A model generated the notes under the pieces. That model made no database searches. It saw only the letters and a list, made by a program, of their open reading frames with translations, and was not told the origin of the DNA. A DNA stretch of 41,934 nt from Pseudomonadota bacterium (GTDB lineage: Bacteria > Pseudomonadota > Gammaproteobacteria > Steroidobacterales > Steroidobacteraceae): the NCBI GenBank assembly GCA_019352035.1, contig JABBNZ010000032.1, positions 1 through 41,934 on the forward strand, given 5' to 3'. The stretch's first letter is position 1; each line of letters starts with the position of its first letter. Of the stretch, positions 1-7,603 are shown piece by piece. Position numbers and translations under genes: made by a program.

Positions 1-369
1 CCTTGGACTGTAAACTATCGAAGGCAGATGTCTCAGGTCACATTGGCACAGGGGGGCCTCCATCAGGACGTTGCGCACGTCCGGGTGGATCGGAAAGTCG
101 ACGCTCGTTGCCTCCATGTCGCGAGCTTGCGAGTCCGTCTTACGGATTGGACTGATGATCCTGTCGGCTGTCACGTCGTCATAGCGGAGGCTGACGAGGT
201 CGACGCGCCTCAGGGCCAGGTGGAAGGCCAGTGTCATCAACCATCGCAGCCATTGCGGCGCCACTGAATGGATGGCGTTGAACTGCTCGATCGTCATCCG
301 CTGGCGGCGCTTGTGAGGCAACGGGTCGACGAACAAATCATCGGCCGGATTGCCCAGATGCGAGGGATA
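1..369 (-). pseudogene. Tyrosine recombinase (phage-type integrase) fragment, runs off the left edge
   Basis: Reading the minus strand from about 369 to the edge gives an unbroken frame resembling the middle of phage-type integrases. It has a linker (NPADDLFVDPLPHKRRQRMT), then a helix with ALRRVDLVSLRYDDV, where the second Arg fits the box I catalytic Arg, then IISPIRKTDSQARDMEATSV and PIHPDVRNVLMEA. The N-terminal arm-binding domain is missing: just upstream the DNA instead codes for an antiporter fragment (374-880). The remaining catalytic residues (HxxR, Tyr) would lie beyond the window, so whether the 3' half is intact cannot be judged. The family would catalyse site-specific strand exchange, but this copy has no start and is probably a relic of an integrated element. 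Confidence 0.75.
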
Positions 370-373
370 CATG

Positions 374-880
374 CTTGAGAACCACGCCCGACATGATCGC
401 TCCCGAGGCTCCGCTGCCGTACGCGCCGGGGAACCATTCGTAGAAGGGGAGGAGGCCGAGCTTGGCCCCGAACCCGAAGAGGGCCAGCAGCCCCACTGCA
501 ATTCTTCCGCCCGAGGATAGTGCATGCCCGGCGACCGCGAAACCGGCGAAATCGACCGCCCCCCCCGCACGCTGCGCGAGAAGAAGCAGCGCCAGCAGAA
601 TCCCCACGAACCCCGCCTCGAGGAGCGTGAGCATGTAGAGCGCACACCGCCCGGCCTGCGCCGAGGCGCGCTCGGAGAGAATCAACACCGCCACGCCGAT
701 GCTCATGAGCTCCCAGGCGACGAGGAAGGAATACGCGTCCTGAAGGCCGAACACGCCGAGGGCGCCGATCAGGGACAGGGCGGCTCCCGCGAGCCAGGCA
801 GGCCTCGCCGCGCGGATCGGAGTTGCGAGCGCAACGGCGAGTCCCGCCGGCAGCAGGCCGAAGCCCATCGCGGTGGCTGT
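374..880 (-). pseudogene. Fragment of a NuoL/HyfB-like proton-antiporter membrane subunit
   Basis: The minus-strand translation is rich in membrane helices and looks like the central proton_antipo_M core of hydrogenase-4/formate-hydrogenlyase subunit B or NuoL-type proteins. Visible pieces are FLVAWELMSIGVAVLILSER, a helix GFVGILLALLLLAQ, and FGFGAKLGLLPFYEWFPGAY followed by SGAIMSGVVLK. The Lys of FGAKLG and the WELMS Glu match conserved ion-path residues of the family. Only about 165 residues of a normally 500-650-residue protein remain, and no recognisable beginning or end is present. The 3' side stops within five bases of the integrase fragment, which marks a recombination junction. No other complex I or hydrogenase genes lie nearby, so this is a displaced remnant. 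Confidence 0.75.
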
Positions 881-1182
881 ACGAGTACATGGTGGCATTC
901 GCCGTGCAGAAGGCGGCAACGAGAAAGATGTGCGCCGGACTCCCAGCGTTTCAGCAAGAATTACGCAGGTCCCATCGTGTAGTAGTCGAGGTCTATGGAC
1001 GATTCTCCTCATCGTCCATGACGCTCTGCCGGAGTCCACTCGCAGCCACGTGCGCTGCCATCCCGCCAACCGAAAGTCGGTTCGAGCGATCGCGAGTGAT
1101 CCCTTCGCTTGAACGACCGACAGTGGCCTTCCTGTCCATTCAGTGTTAGCGACGGGACGATAGAGCGGTGATTGACCTCTTC
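881..1182. other. Non-coding stretch upstream of the antiporter fragment
   Basis: I see no convincing gene here. The antiporter reading frame stays open through it, but the translation (Arg/Ser-rich, no helices) does not look like the protein's N-terminus. The one structured element is a 9-bp perfect inverted repeat at 995-1019, listed separately. Confidence 0.5.
995..1019. repeat. Perfect 9-bp inverted repeat with 7-nt loop
   Basis: ATGGACGAT at 995-1003 and ATCGTCCAT at 1011-1019 are exact reverse complements, separated by TCTCCTC. No T-run follows on either strand, so it is not a standard terminator. It lies about 160 bases beyond the 3' end of the secreted-protein gene at 1183-1704, and could stabilise that transcript or be a leftover of an inserted element. 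Confidence 0.5.
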
Positions 1183-1704
1183 TCATCGAGCTGGATCCGC
1201 CGCATACACGTAAAGCGTTCCCCGCCGACGGATGCACGCGTGGTCGGCGATGTCCCGCAGCGGGCGCGGTGGGAAAACCCGGAAACAGCGGTACACCCGG
1301 TGACCACCTACGAGTCCTGGGCTCGAAAGGGTCAGTCTCGCCGGTATTTGCGTCAGCTTACCGGTGGCACAGCTCGGTGTGCAATTGCTCGAACTCCAAA
1401 TTCCCGTGGCTCGGGCGACACTCGTACCCCAACCGCGCCATTTCAAATGAATCAGCGCAACTGAACCATCCTCGGTCAATAGGAGCGTTGAAGGACGGAC
1501 AAGGAGCGGGTTCTTGCGGTACGCGCTATTGACGACGTTGCCGATGTCTCCGTAGAAGGCGATCTGCCCAGGAGCCGACCCCCGGGGGCCCGCTCCAGCA
1601 GGGACCGCGAGCATCCCTCCGGCGGCCATCACTGCCAGAAGCATCGCCGGCCGGCGACCGAGACGCGCCCGGAGTCCGGGCTGACTCAGGCGGCCCGGAC
1701 CCAT
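1183..1704 (-). CDS. Secreted protein of unknown function, 173 aa
   Basis: The start at 1704 was chosen because it gives a classical export signal: a basic N-region (RARLGRRPA), a hydrophobic stretch LLAVMAAGGMLAVPAGA, and a small-residue cleavage area. The mature part of about 140 residues has four Cys, two of them in SNCTPSCATG and two later (YRCF, HACIRR), so disulfides in the periplasm or outside are likely. The segment RPSTLLLTEDGSVALIHLKW and the following WGTSVARATG look like a conserved core of an uncharacterised exported family, but I cannot name it. There is only a weak upstream GCGGGG. The gene lies in the same orientation as the next three genes upstream, with about 275 bases of apparently empty DNA before 1981. 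Confidence 0.6.
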   Translation of the reverse strand: MGPGRLSQPGLRARLGRRPAMLLAVMAAGGMLAVPAGAGPRGSAPGQIAFYGDIGNVVNSAYRKNPLLVRPSTLLLTEDGSVALIHLKWRGWGTSVARATGIWSSSNCTPSCATGKLTQIPARLTLSSPGLVGGHRVYRCFRVFPPRPLRDIADHACIRRRGTLYVYAADPAR

Positions 1705-1980
1705 CGAAACCCCGCACCGGCAATCGTCATCGAAGAGAATACACGCTGAGCGCGGACGTCGCGCTGTTGGTGCTGTTGCACCCCGTCTGATGAGGGCGAC
1801 GGCCGGGCCGTAGGGGCAGAGCCACACTGGAAGCGACCGAGAAGGTGCGCCACATGCGGGAACAGGTGCGTGAGGATCGCCGAAACAGCACGCCCCATAA
1901 GCCCTTGCCGAAGGGACTGCGATTGGCCGCCGGGCAGCTGCTCGAGCGGCACGGCCCGTGTCGGAACGCCGAGTTCCCGC

Positions 1981-2328
1981 TCAATGTCCCTTGCAGTTCA
2001 AGTGAAGCCAGGTGCTCAGTTGGTCGTCGGCCGCGCTGAAGGCGTTCCCGGTCAATGGGGCATTGCTGCCCGTCTTGGCCCACTCCTGGTAGGCGGTGGC
2101 TTCGACCTCTACGGCGGACTTGACTTGCGAGGGCGCCTCGTCGGCGAGGTGGGTCATGGCTTTGGCCGCTCCCTGAACCAATGGTGGGGTCGCCTGGCTT
2201 TGGAGCGCGGCGAACTGGACGCTGGCCGAATTGACGTCGCCGCAGAATGCGGCACGCGATGCGTGGGAGCTGCAGGCGCAAAGCCCCAGAATCGGGGTGA
2301 CGCAAAGCGCGGCGAGAGAGAATCTCAT
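1981..2328 (-). CDS. Small predicted lipoprotein, 115 aa, unknown function
   Basis: The ATG at 2328 is fixed by a strong ribosome-binding site (GGAGG six bases upstream). The N-terminus MRFSLAALCVTPILGLCACS is a lipoprotein signal, with LCAC as the probable lipobox and lipidation on the second Cys. The mature part of about 95 residues is helical and polar, with Cys in AAFCGDVNSA and near the C-terminus (LHLNCKGH), which may pair. The pattern of a short Cys-bounded helical domain recalls small actinobacterial/proteobacterial lipoproteins of unknown role; I recognise no domain. The 222 bases upstream to 2551 hold no gene, so it may have its own promoter. Confidence 0.65.
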   Translation of the reverse strand: MRFSLAALCVTPILGLCACSSHASRAAFCGDVNSASVQFAALQSQATPPLVQGAAKAMTHLADEAPSQVKSAVEVEATAYQEWAKTGSNAPLTGNAFSAADDQLSTWLHLNCKGH

Positions 2329-2550
2329 GAGGAGCCTCCGATGGTTTTGGGGGATGTTCGGTCTGACTTCTGGAAGTCGGGTCGAAGACGGGTCGTCGCG
2401 TCGCCGCGACGGCACGCGCCGTTTCGCGCACAGATCTGCGGCGACGAACCAGCTGTGACAATCACGCGGCGCCTCGCTCGGCGCTGAGCGCGCGCACGCG
2501 GCCGTTCACGCGCGTCACGACGACGGAACGAACGGCCGGCGCCTTTCATT

Positions 2551-3657
2551 TCAGAAGGTAGGCGCTGCTGGTGTCTTCGATATGGCGTGGTACCGCTTGA
2601 GAGCAGCCGTTTGCATCTGGGTTCTCGCGTCCAGGACGTCATCGCCACAGGGTTTGCTGTAATAGACAGCGAGTTCCATCTGTGCCGCCTTGCTCGAATC
2701 GGCGCTATTGCTCGAAATGCTCGCCCAGATCCTGACGACGTCGTCGACGACCAGCTTGTTGGAATTGCCGATGAACGAACCGCATCGTTGGTTCAACGCG
2801 ACGTTGCGGGCGTCGTTGGGCGCGAGTTTGATGAGGCCACCGTTGAAGTGCAGATTAATTTCGCCACCGTCGGTACGCAATGCCGTCATGCGACCCCCGA
2901 GAGTCGGGGCACCGACGCCAGAGGTCGCGTTCCAATCGGCGAAACAGTCGCCGCTCTCGCAAGGTAATCGGCCCTTCTGGCTGTACGCCCACCAGAATTG
3001 GGTCCCGAGGAAGGTGTTTTTCCCTGATGGGGTGCCGTACTTCTTGAACAGGCTGGCCTGAATGCTGCTCACGAGCGGTTCATCGGCGGCGTGAGGGGCG
3101 AAATTGATCAGCCGCTCCATGGACACGACCCGGCTGTCGCCCACGGGGCTGTTGAAGCCCAGCAGAAGCTGATCGGTCGTGCCCGCGGTCGTCTTCGTAT
3201 ATTCGACGTACTGGACGAAGGGTTGAGACTCGACGGTGACCTCCTTGTAGGCGATGCGGTACTTGGAACGTTGCAGCACGGGATTACCCGGATAAGTCCT
3301 GCCGGCGATCTTCTCCGCCTGCGCCATCGGCACGCCAAGCCGGATGCCCAGCAGGTCCTCCGCCGCGCCGGAGTACGAAGGAATGACCGGCTGGAAAGTC
3401 CGCACCAGGGTAACGGCATTCGCGTTCGGTGGCGCGTTGCCCGAAGATCCGGAGTTCGTGTGCACCGGCTGTCCGGGTGGTTGCGTGGCCGGCCCGGTGA
3501 TCGAGGTCACCTGATTCTTCATCTTGCTCATGACAGTGCCGACTGTCTTGTGGAGCATGTCGGTCAAAACCCCACTGGCTCGCGAGGGTGAAGGCGCCCA
3601 CACCAGCGCGATCAAGAATATCGGCAACAATCGCGAATACGGCTTTATGGTGCACAT
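2551..3657 (-). CDS. Exported protein of unknown function, 368 aa
   Basis: The start at 3657 has AGGGG eight bases upstream and gives a signal peptide (MCTIKPYSRLLPIFLIALVW, then SPSRASG). After a Pro/Gly/Asn-rich linker (residues about 60-85) comes a globular domain that begins LLGIRLGVPMAQAEKIAGR. That phrase resembles the opening strand-helix used by several periplasmic domains that track a small ligand or metal. Cys residues occur in CESGDCF, QRCGSF and KPCGDD. No catalytic signature is visible and I assign no function. It is followed downstream by the small lipoprotein at 1981-2328 on the same strand. Confidence 0.65.
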   Translation of the reverse strand: MCTIKPYSRLLPIFLIALVWAPSPSRASGVLTDMLHKTVGTVMSKMKNQVTSITGPATQPPGQPVHTNSGSSGNAPPNANAVTLVRTFQPVIPSYSGAAEDLLGIRLGVPMAQAEKIAGRTYPGNPVLQRSKYRIAYKEVTVESQPFVQYVEYTKTTAGTTDQLLLGFNSPVGDSRVVSMERLINFAPHAADEPLVSSIQASLFKKYGTPSGKNTFLGTQFWWAYSQKGRLPCESGDCFADWNATSGVGAPTLGGRMTALRTDGGEINLHFNGGLIKLAPNDARNVALNQRCGSFIGNSNKLVVDDVVRIWASISSNSADSSKAAQMELAVYYSKPCGDDVLDARTQMQTAALKRYHAISKTPAAPTF

Positions 3658-3763
3658 TGAGCGTTCCCCTGGAGTATGCAATCGGTCTTCCGCCACTTCC
3701 CTTGGGCCGCCGACCGGGCGTCGTCGAGCGGTCGAGACAGTCATCGCGACCGACGCTCGGGCG

Positions 3764-4087
3764 TTAGTGTCGCGCGGATCCTACATACTCGTCATATGCC
3801 GATTCCACCACCGAGATATTCTGTCTTCCAACCCACCAGAACCACCCTCCGAGGAGCAAAAGCGGAACGCCGAGGATGGCGCCGATGATGGTGAGCGAGA
3901 GCAACGCACCCAAGATCGCCAGACAGAGACCCGCGAATCTCGAGCTTTTGTTGGGAGCGAGCAGTTTCTGCTTCTGCAGGAGCAAGACGTCCGGATCACG
4001 CGACCCGGTCGCCTTCAGGCTGCCGAGCACACTGCGCTTGTCCATCTTTCTGAATTGACCGTAACCTTCGATATTTTTCATGGCCAT
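3764..4087 (-). CDS. Small inner-membrane protein, 107 aa, unknown function
   Basis: AGGAG sits eight bases before the ATG at 4087, so the MAMKNIEG start is preferred over the second Met. Residues 1-50 are cytoplasmic and basic (SLKATGSRDPDVLLLQKQKL). Residues about 50-88 form two adjacent hydrophobic segments (FAGLCLAILGALLSLTIIGA and GVPLLLLGGWFWWVG), then an acidic tail. The layout is that of a small two-helix membrane protein. No domain was recognised. It is the first of four same-strand small genes, three of them exported. Confidence 0.6.
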   Translation of the reverse strand: MAMKNIEGYGQFRKMDKRSVLGSLKATGSRDPDVLLLQKQKLLAPNKSSRFAGLCLAILGALLSLTIIGAILGVPLLLLGGWFWWVGRQNISVVESAYDEYVGSARH

Positions 4088-4106
4088 GGCTGGCTCTCCT
4101 GGTTAA

Positions 4107-4949
4107 AAGGACGGTGCCACCCGGGGCACCTCGAGATGCTCGAGTACTCTGCGAGCGAGAGTTTGTTCCCGCATCGTCTCAGCGCAACGGCAGGCCTCCG
4201 AACTGCTCGCCCGAGAACGCGCTCGACTGGGGATGAGCTCTCCGCGGACCTGTTACACGGCCGCGCTGCTGGCCAGCATCCTCGGCTATCGTAACCAGGA
4301 GAGGGAAGGCATCGTCATGGCGAAGCAGGCGAGCGCGTGCCTCTCGAAATCGCTCGGACCCACGAACATTCGGACCATCGCGACATACCAGGTGCTGGCC
4401 GATTTGCAATTTCAAAGCCGCCTGTACGGCGATGCGGCCCAAACCTACGATAGAGTCGCCGCAATGTTCGCGGGCGTCGTTGGACCGCGGGCGCTTCGGA
4501 CCATTTCGGCCAGGGAGAATGCCGGAGTCGCCCGGCAGTACGCCGGACAGACCGCCCAGGCGGATGGCTCTCTCACGGCCGCGTTGGCCGTGGCGCACGC
4601 CGCGCTTGGCTGGACGCACCCCACGACTGAGGATTTGCGCTTCCACCTCGCCGACTGCCGGCTTGATCGGCGGCGCACACGGGGCGTCGGCAGGCTAATG
4701 ACCGGCCTTTCCGTGCCGGTGCTGAACGAAGGGGAAATCGAGTCGGACTGGATGGGACGCCTTGCATACGAACAGGGCCGGCTTGCGCTGTACACCGGAC
4801 ACGCTGGGCGGGCGGTTCCGCTGTTGCGGACCGCGGTACAGGCGATTGGGACGAAGGATCCGGACGGTCCGATCCGGGTGGCGGCGATACGAAATCTGAT
4901 TCATACCGCCATGATGACTGAGACAAGTGCGCGGACAATCCGACGGTGA
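4107..4949 (+). pseudogene. 5'-truncated TPR-repeat protein gene
   Basis: A plus-strand frame is open from just after a stop at 4104-4106 to 4949. The encoded region is a helical tetratricopeptide array: repeats around RTIATYQVLADLQFQSRLYG, RTISARENAGVARQYAGQTA and WMGRLAYEQGRLALYTGHAG have the usual spacing of small and aromatic residues. Such arrays form the C-terminal sensor half of CadC-like winged-helix regulators and some kinases. The first Met is at 4233, but homologous-looking sequence (ASELLARERARLG) already lies upstream of it with no start codon or ribosome-binding site. The N-terminal effector domain is therefore missing and the gene is probably a remnant. If expressed from 4233 it would make a 238-residue repeat protein. 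Confidence 0.55.
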
Positions 4950-5018
4950 GGCGGACGGCTGGACGGAACTTCGCGACTCCAGTGCCCTGAGGAAATCCGC
5001 TGACGCTTAAGCTCCGTA

Positions 5019-5237
5019 CTACGCAGCCATGCCGCGCGGATGTTCCTGCGGGATGAGCAAGTCTGCGGGTACGTGAAACCGCTCGCGGATCTTGTGGATC
5101 ATCGACATGCTGAGTTCCCGCTTTCCGTTCAAGACCTCGCTCGCGCGGCTTGCGGTGCCGGGAAGGGGAACGAGAACGAGGTCGGCGCGAGAGAGGCCGT
5201 GCTGATCCAGCAGATAGATCAACAGTTCCGGTAACGT
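5019..5237 (-). pseudogene. HigA/XRE-type antitoxin fragment (C-terminal helix-turn-helix)
   Basis: The minus-strand translation LPELLIYLLDQHGLSRADL followed by TASRASEVLNGKRELSMSMI and RERFHVPADLLIP is the typical helix-turn-helix half of HigA-like antitoxins, which bind their own operator and neutralise a HigB mRNase. The N-terminal half (about 50-60 residues) is missing. The frame continues upstream only into the transposase fragment, and the only start inside is a TTG at 5222. No HigB-like toxin gene is adjacent. It is most likely a leftover from transposon insertion. Confidence 0.6.
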
Positions 5238-5263
5238 CGGTGTCCGACGTGGCCACCCCGAAC

Positions 5264-5500
5264 GCGTAATGCCAGCAGAACTGGCTGTACTGGTACGCCC
5301 GCTCGCCGTAGGCGGCCTGGTATTCCTCCCACAGCAGCTGCAGCGTCACCCCTTTGCGCTTGAGCTCCTGGTGCACGTACGCGTAGTTGGCGTGCGTGTA
5401 CTGCTCGCGCTGCACGACCTGGGGAAAGAGCAGCCGCTCTCGGTACTGGATCTTTCCGAGCGCGTCGGTGAGGCGCTGGCGCTGCTGATGAAGCAGCCGG
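5264..5500 (-). mobile_element. IS21-family transposase (IstA) N-terminal fragment
   Basis: Minus-strand residues VQREQYTHANYAYVHQELKR and KGVTLQLLWEEYQAAYGERA, then YQYSQFCWHY, match the highly conserved stretch just before the catalytic DDE core of IstA proteins. Similarity ends abruptly after CWHY at about 5266, where the antitoxin fragment begins. The catalytic domain and the partner ATPase IstB are absent. Upstream, to about 5670, the frame stays open but I recognise nothing. The element is dead. Confidence 0.7.
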
Positions 5501-5676
5501 GCGGTGCTCGACTTCAGGCTGTAGTCCAATATGTACTTTTCAACAAATGCGCCGAAGGCATCGGAAAAGCCGACGCTCCCGAAATTGACGGACGCTTCCA
5601 ACCGCGTGGCCTCCTGCTCGCATTGGATTCGCACCGGAGCTGCGCGGCTGACGTTGCCGTCCGTCAGGCACCAGAA

Positions 5677-6960
5677 TCATGCCGGCCTCACCCTGGAGGC
5701 CCCAGACTGGCCTGCAGCGGCCTTCAAGGTAAAAGTCGGCTCAAAGGATGCGATGAGGTCAAGCCAGTCCTCCATGAGCCGCGTCATCAGGAATCGCTCG
5801 CGGACAGTCTGAGTGGCTTTCTCGCCGAGGCGCCTGCGGAGCGCGGCGTCCTTGAGGAGTTGAACGATCCGCTCGGCGGTCTGGGGAACGCTCTCGACCA
5901 GAAAACCATTGACCCCGTCCTCGATCTGATGGCGTAGCCCCCCGGTCTTGCCGGCGATTACCGCGGCACCCTTCCACATGGCCTCTGTCACGGTGAGCCC
6001 AAACCCCTCGCGCAATGACTTCTGCAGAATGACCGCGGCGCGCCGCTGAAGGGCATTGACGAGGGCGGTATCTTGCACGGAAAGAATGATGATCCGCTCT
6101 TCGCGATGGGCCGCCAGAGACTCGAACACGCTCTGTCCTTCCGGGTCGTCGGTGGCAACGTTGCCGATGAGCACGAGGGTTGCGTCAGTCTCCTTGCGGG
6201 CGAGCTGGAACGCCTCGATGACTCCCTCGGGGTCTTTCCACCTGTCGAATCGGGATATCTGAACGATGAGCGGCAAGTCTGTCGGGATGCCGTAGTGATC
6301 CAGGCGCTCGGTGATCTCGCTATCCGCGAGCTCACGGTTCGTGGAGGCGAAGGGGTCGATGGCGGGCATGATGAAGCGCTGAGGAGTTGTGAGCTTTTGT
6401 GCGTACTCCGGCAGAGACAGCACCACTGCGTCATAGCACTCGACAAAGCGGGCGAGGTAGTCCCAGATCCTAGCATTTGGCTTCGAGAGCTCAACGTGGC
6501 AGCGCCACACCCACGGGCATTTGCGGCGGAAGAAGCGCACGAGCGGCAGCGGCTGCGGGTCGTGTACCACCACGAAATCATGATCCAGATGCATCCGCGC
6601 GGCGTTCTCGAAGCAGACTTCCTCGTAAATGTCCTGCTTCAGGTCGGTGAGGTTGATCGGTGCTCCCTGCAGGGCGTTGTGCATCTTCTTGGTGATCGAG
6701 AAGAAGTCAGGTCGTCCTTGAATGACGCGCCATCCGGTCCTCACACCGGTTGCGTTCATGAGCAGGGTGAGCGAGGTGAGAATCTGCGCAACACCTCCTC
6801 CATAGTAGGTCGAATTGACATTGAGGACGTGGAGGTCGCCGAGCTGCTTCGCCTTGCGCAGTATTCTCTCGACGGCCTGCGCGCCGATGAGCCGCTCGTA
6901 GTCCAGCACCGTCGTCAAGGCGAGCGCGTTCGTGCCCTCAGCATGTGATGCGACGTTCAT
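5677..6960 (-). CDS. treT: Trehalose synthase-like GT4 glycosyltransferase (TreT type), 427 aa
   Basis: TreT enzymes join an NDP-glucose to glucose to give trehalose in one reversible, cytosolic step. The start at 6960 has GGGAG nine bases upstream and no signal peptide follows. The N-terminal Rossmann domain carries the family phrase HVLNVNSTYYGGGVAQIL (residues 44-61) and WRVIQGRPDFFSITKKMHN (77-94). The C-terminal domain has QISRFDRWKD (234-243), giving the Arg/Lys pair that binds the donor diphosphate, and an EX7E motif (E318 and E326 in REGFGLTVTEAMWKG). Length fits the family. No sugar transporter or trehalase is adjacent; the gene is flanked by transposase scraps on both sides, suggesting arrival with a mobile element. 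Other GT4 specificities cannot be excluded from sequence alone. Confidence 0.75.
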   Translation of the reverse strand: MNVASHAEGTNALALTTVLDYERLIGAQAVERILRKAKQLGDLHVLNVNSTYYGGGVAQILTSLTLLMNATGVRTGWRVIQGRPDFFSITKKMHNALQGAPINLTDLKQDIYEEVCFENAARMHLDHDFVVVHDPQPLPLVRFFRRKCPWVWRCHVELSKPNARIWDYLARFVECYDAVVLSLPEYAQKLTTPQRFIMPAIDPFASTNRELADSEITERLDHYGIPTDLPLIVQISRFDRWKDPEGVIEAFQLARKETDATLVLIGNVATDDPEGQSVFESLAAHREERIIILSVQDTALVNALQRRAAVILQKSLREGFGLTVTEAMWKGAAVIAGKTGGLRHQIEDGVNGFLVESVPQTAERIVQLLKDAALRRRLGEKATQTVRERFLMTRLMEDWLDLIASFEPTFTLKAAAGQSGASRVRPA

Positions 6961-7159
6961 TCGCAATGCTCCCAAGTGGCGGTGACTTGGCATGGCGCAA
7001 GGCAGAGCGGGACGGCCGATTGCGGTGCGCGCCCGGTGGCACGATGACGAAACCGGACCGCTGGGGTGTCTGCAGTGCTCCCATCGGATCCCGCGAAGCG
7101 GGACGCGGAGCCCAGTATCCAGGCGTAGCGGCTCAAGGCTATACGGGGTAACCACAAGA

Positions 7160-7340
7160 AGTCGCTGCGCATTGCGAGTCTTCTGTACGCAGGCTTTTCA
7201 ATTGCCCGCGGTGAAAGCGACCAGGAAACTGGGTGCAGAGCTCTTCGAAGAGCTGCGTCGAAGTGATGTGTTCGGCGTAGACCGGCTGAGGGCGCTCTGA
7301 GGCCTTCTCGGCGGGGGGCTCACCCGCGGCCCCTGCTCGC
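7160..7340 (-). mobile_element. Probable transposase C-terminal scrap (integrase-core IS type)
   Basis: The minus-strand phrase ITSTQLFEELCTQFPGRFHR followed by GQLKSLR resembles the segment 'LF..L...FPGR....QLRTLQRRV' seen after the helix-turn-helix region of IS21-like and related DDE transposases. The expected continuation degenerates within 10 residues and no catalytic residues are seen. The rest of the roughly 640-base gap between treT and the next gene (6961-7603) contains nothing else I can identify. Confidence 0.4.
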
Positions 7341-7603
7341 CGGGGCTTTTGGCGCCATCGGTTGTACGTAGTCGCCGGCATACGGACTTTCCACAAGTGG
7401 GGGCGCCAACTCGGCGGCGCATCTAGGGCGTGGCGATTTGCTTTGAGCGTATTGGCGCAGGGCCCGTAATACCGCCGGAGGCACCCGGGCGGATCGGGCC
7501 ATGAGCGAATGCGGGGCTCTTCGATGCGATGAAAGGCGAATGAAGGCGCATGACGGCAGGTTCGGGGGGCCGGCGTCCTTTGACAGAGCGAGCGGTTAGC
7601 ACC

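Noticed and set aside
338-1237. Intact 299-residue membrane protein at the left edge
   Set aside because: Only its middle-to-end resembles the antiporter family; the first 120 residues look like noise and the last 11 lie past the junction.
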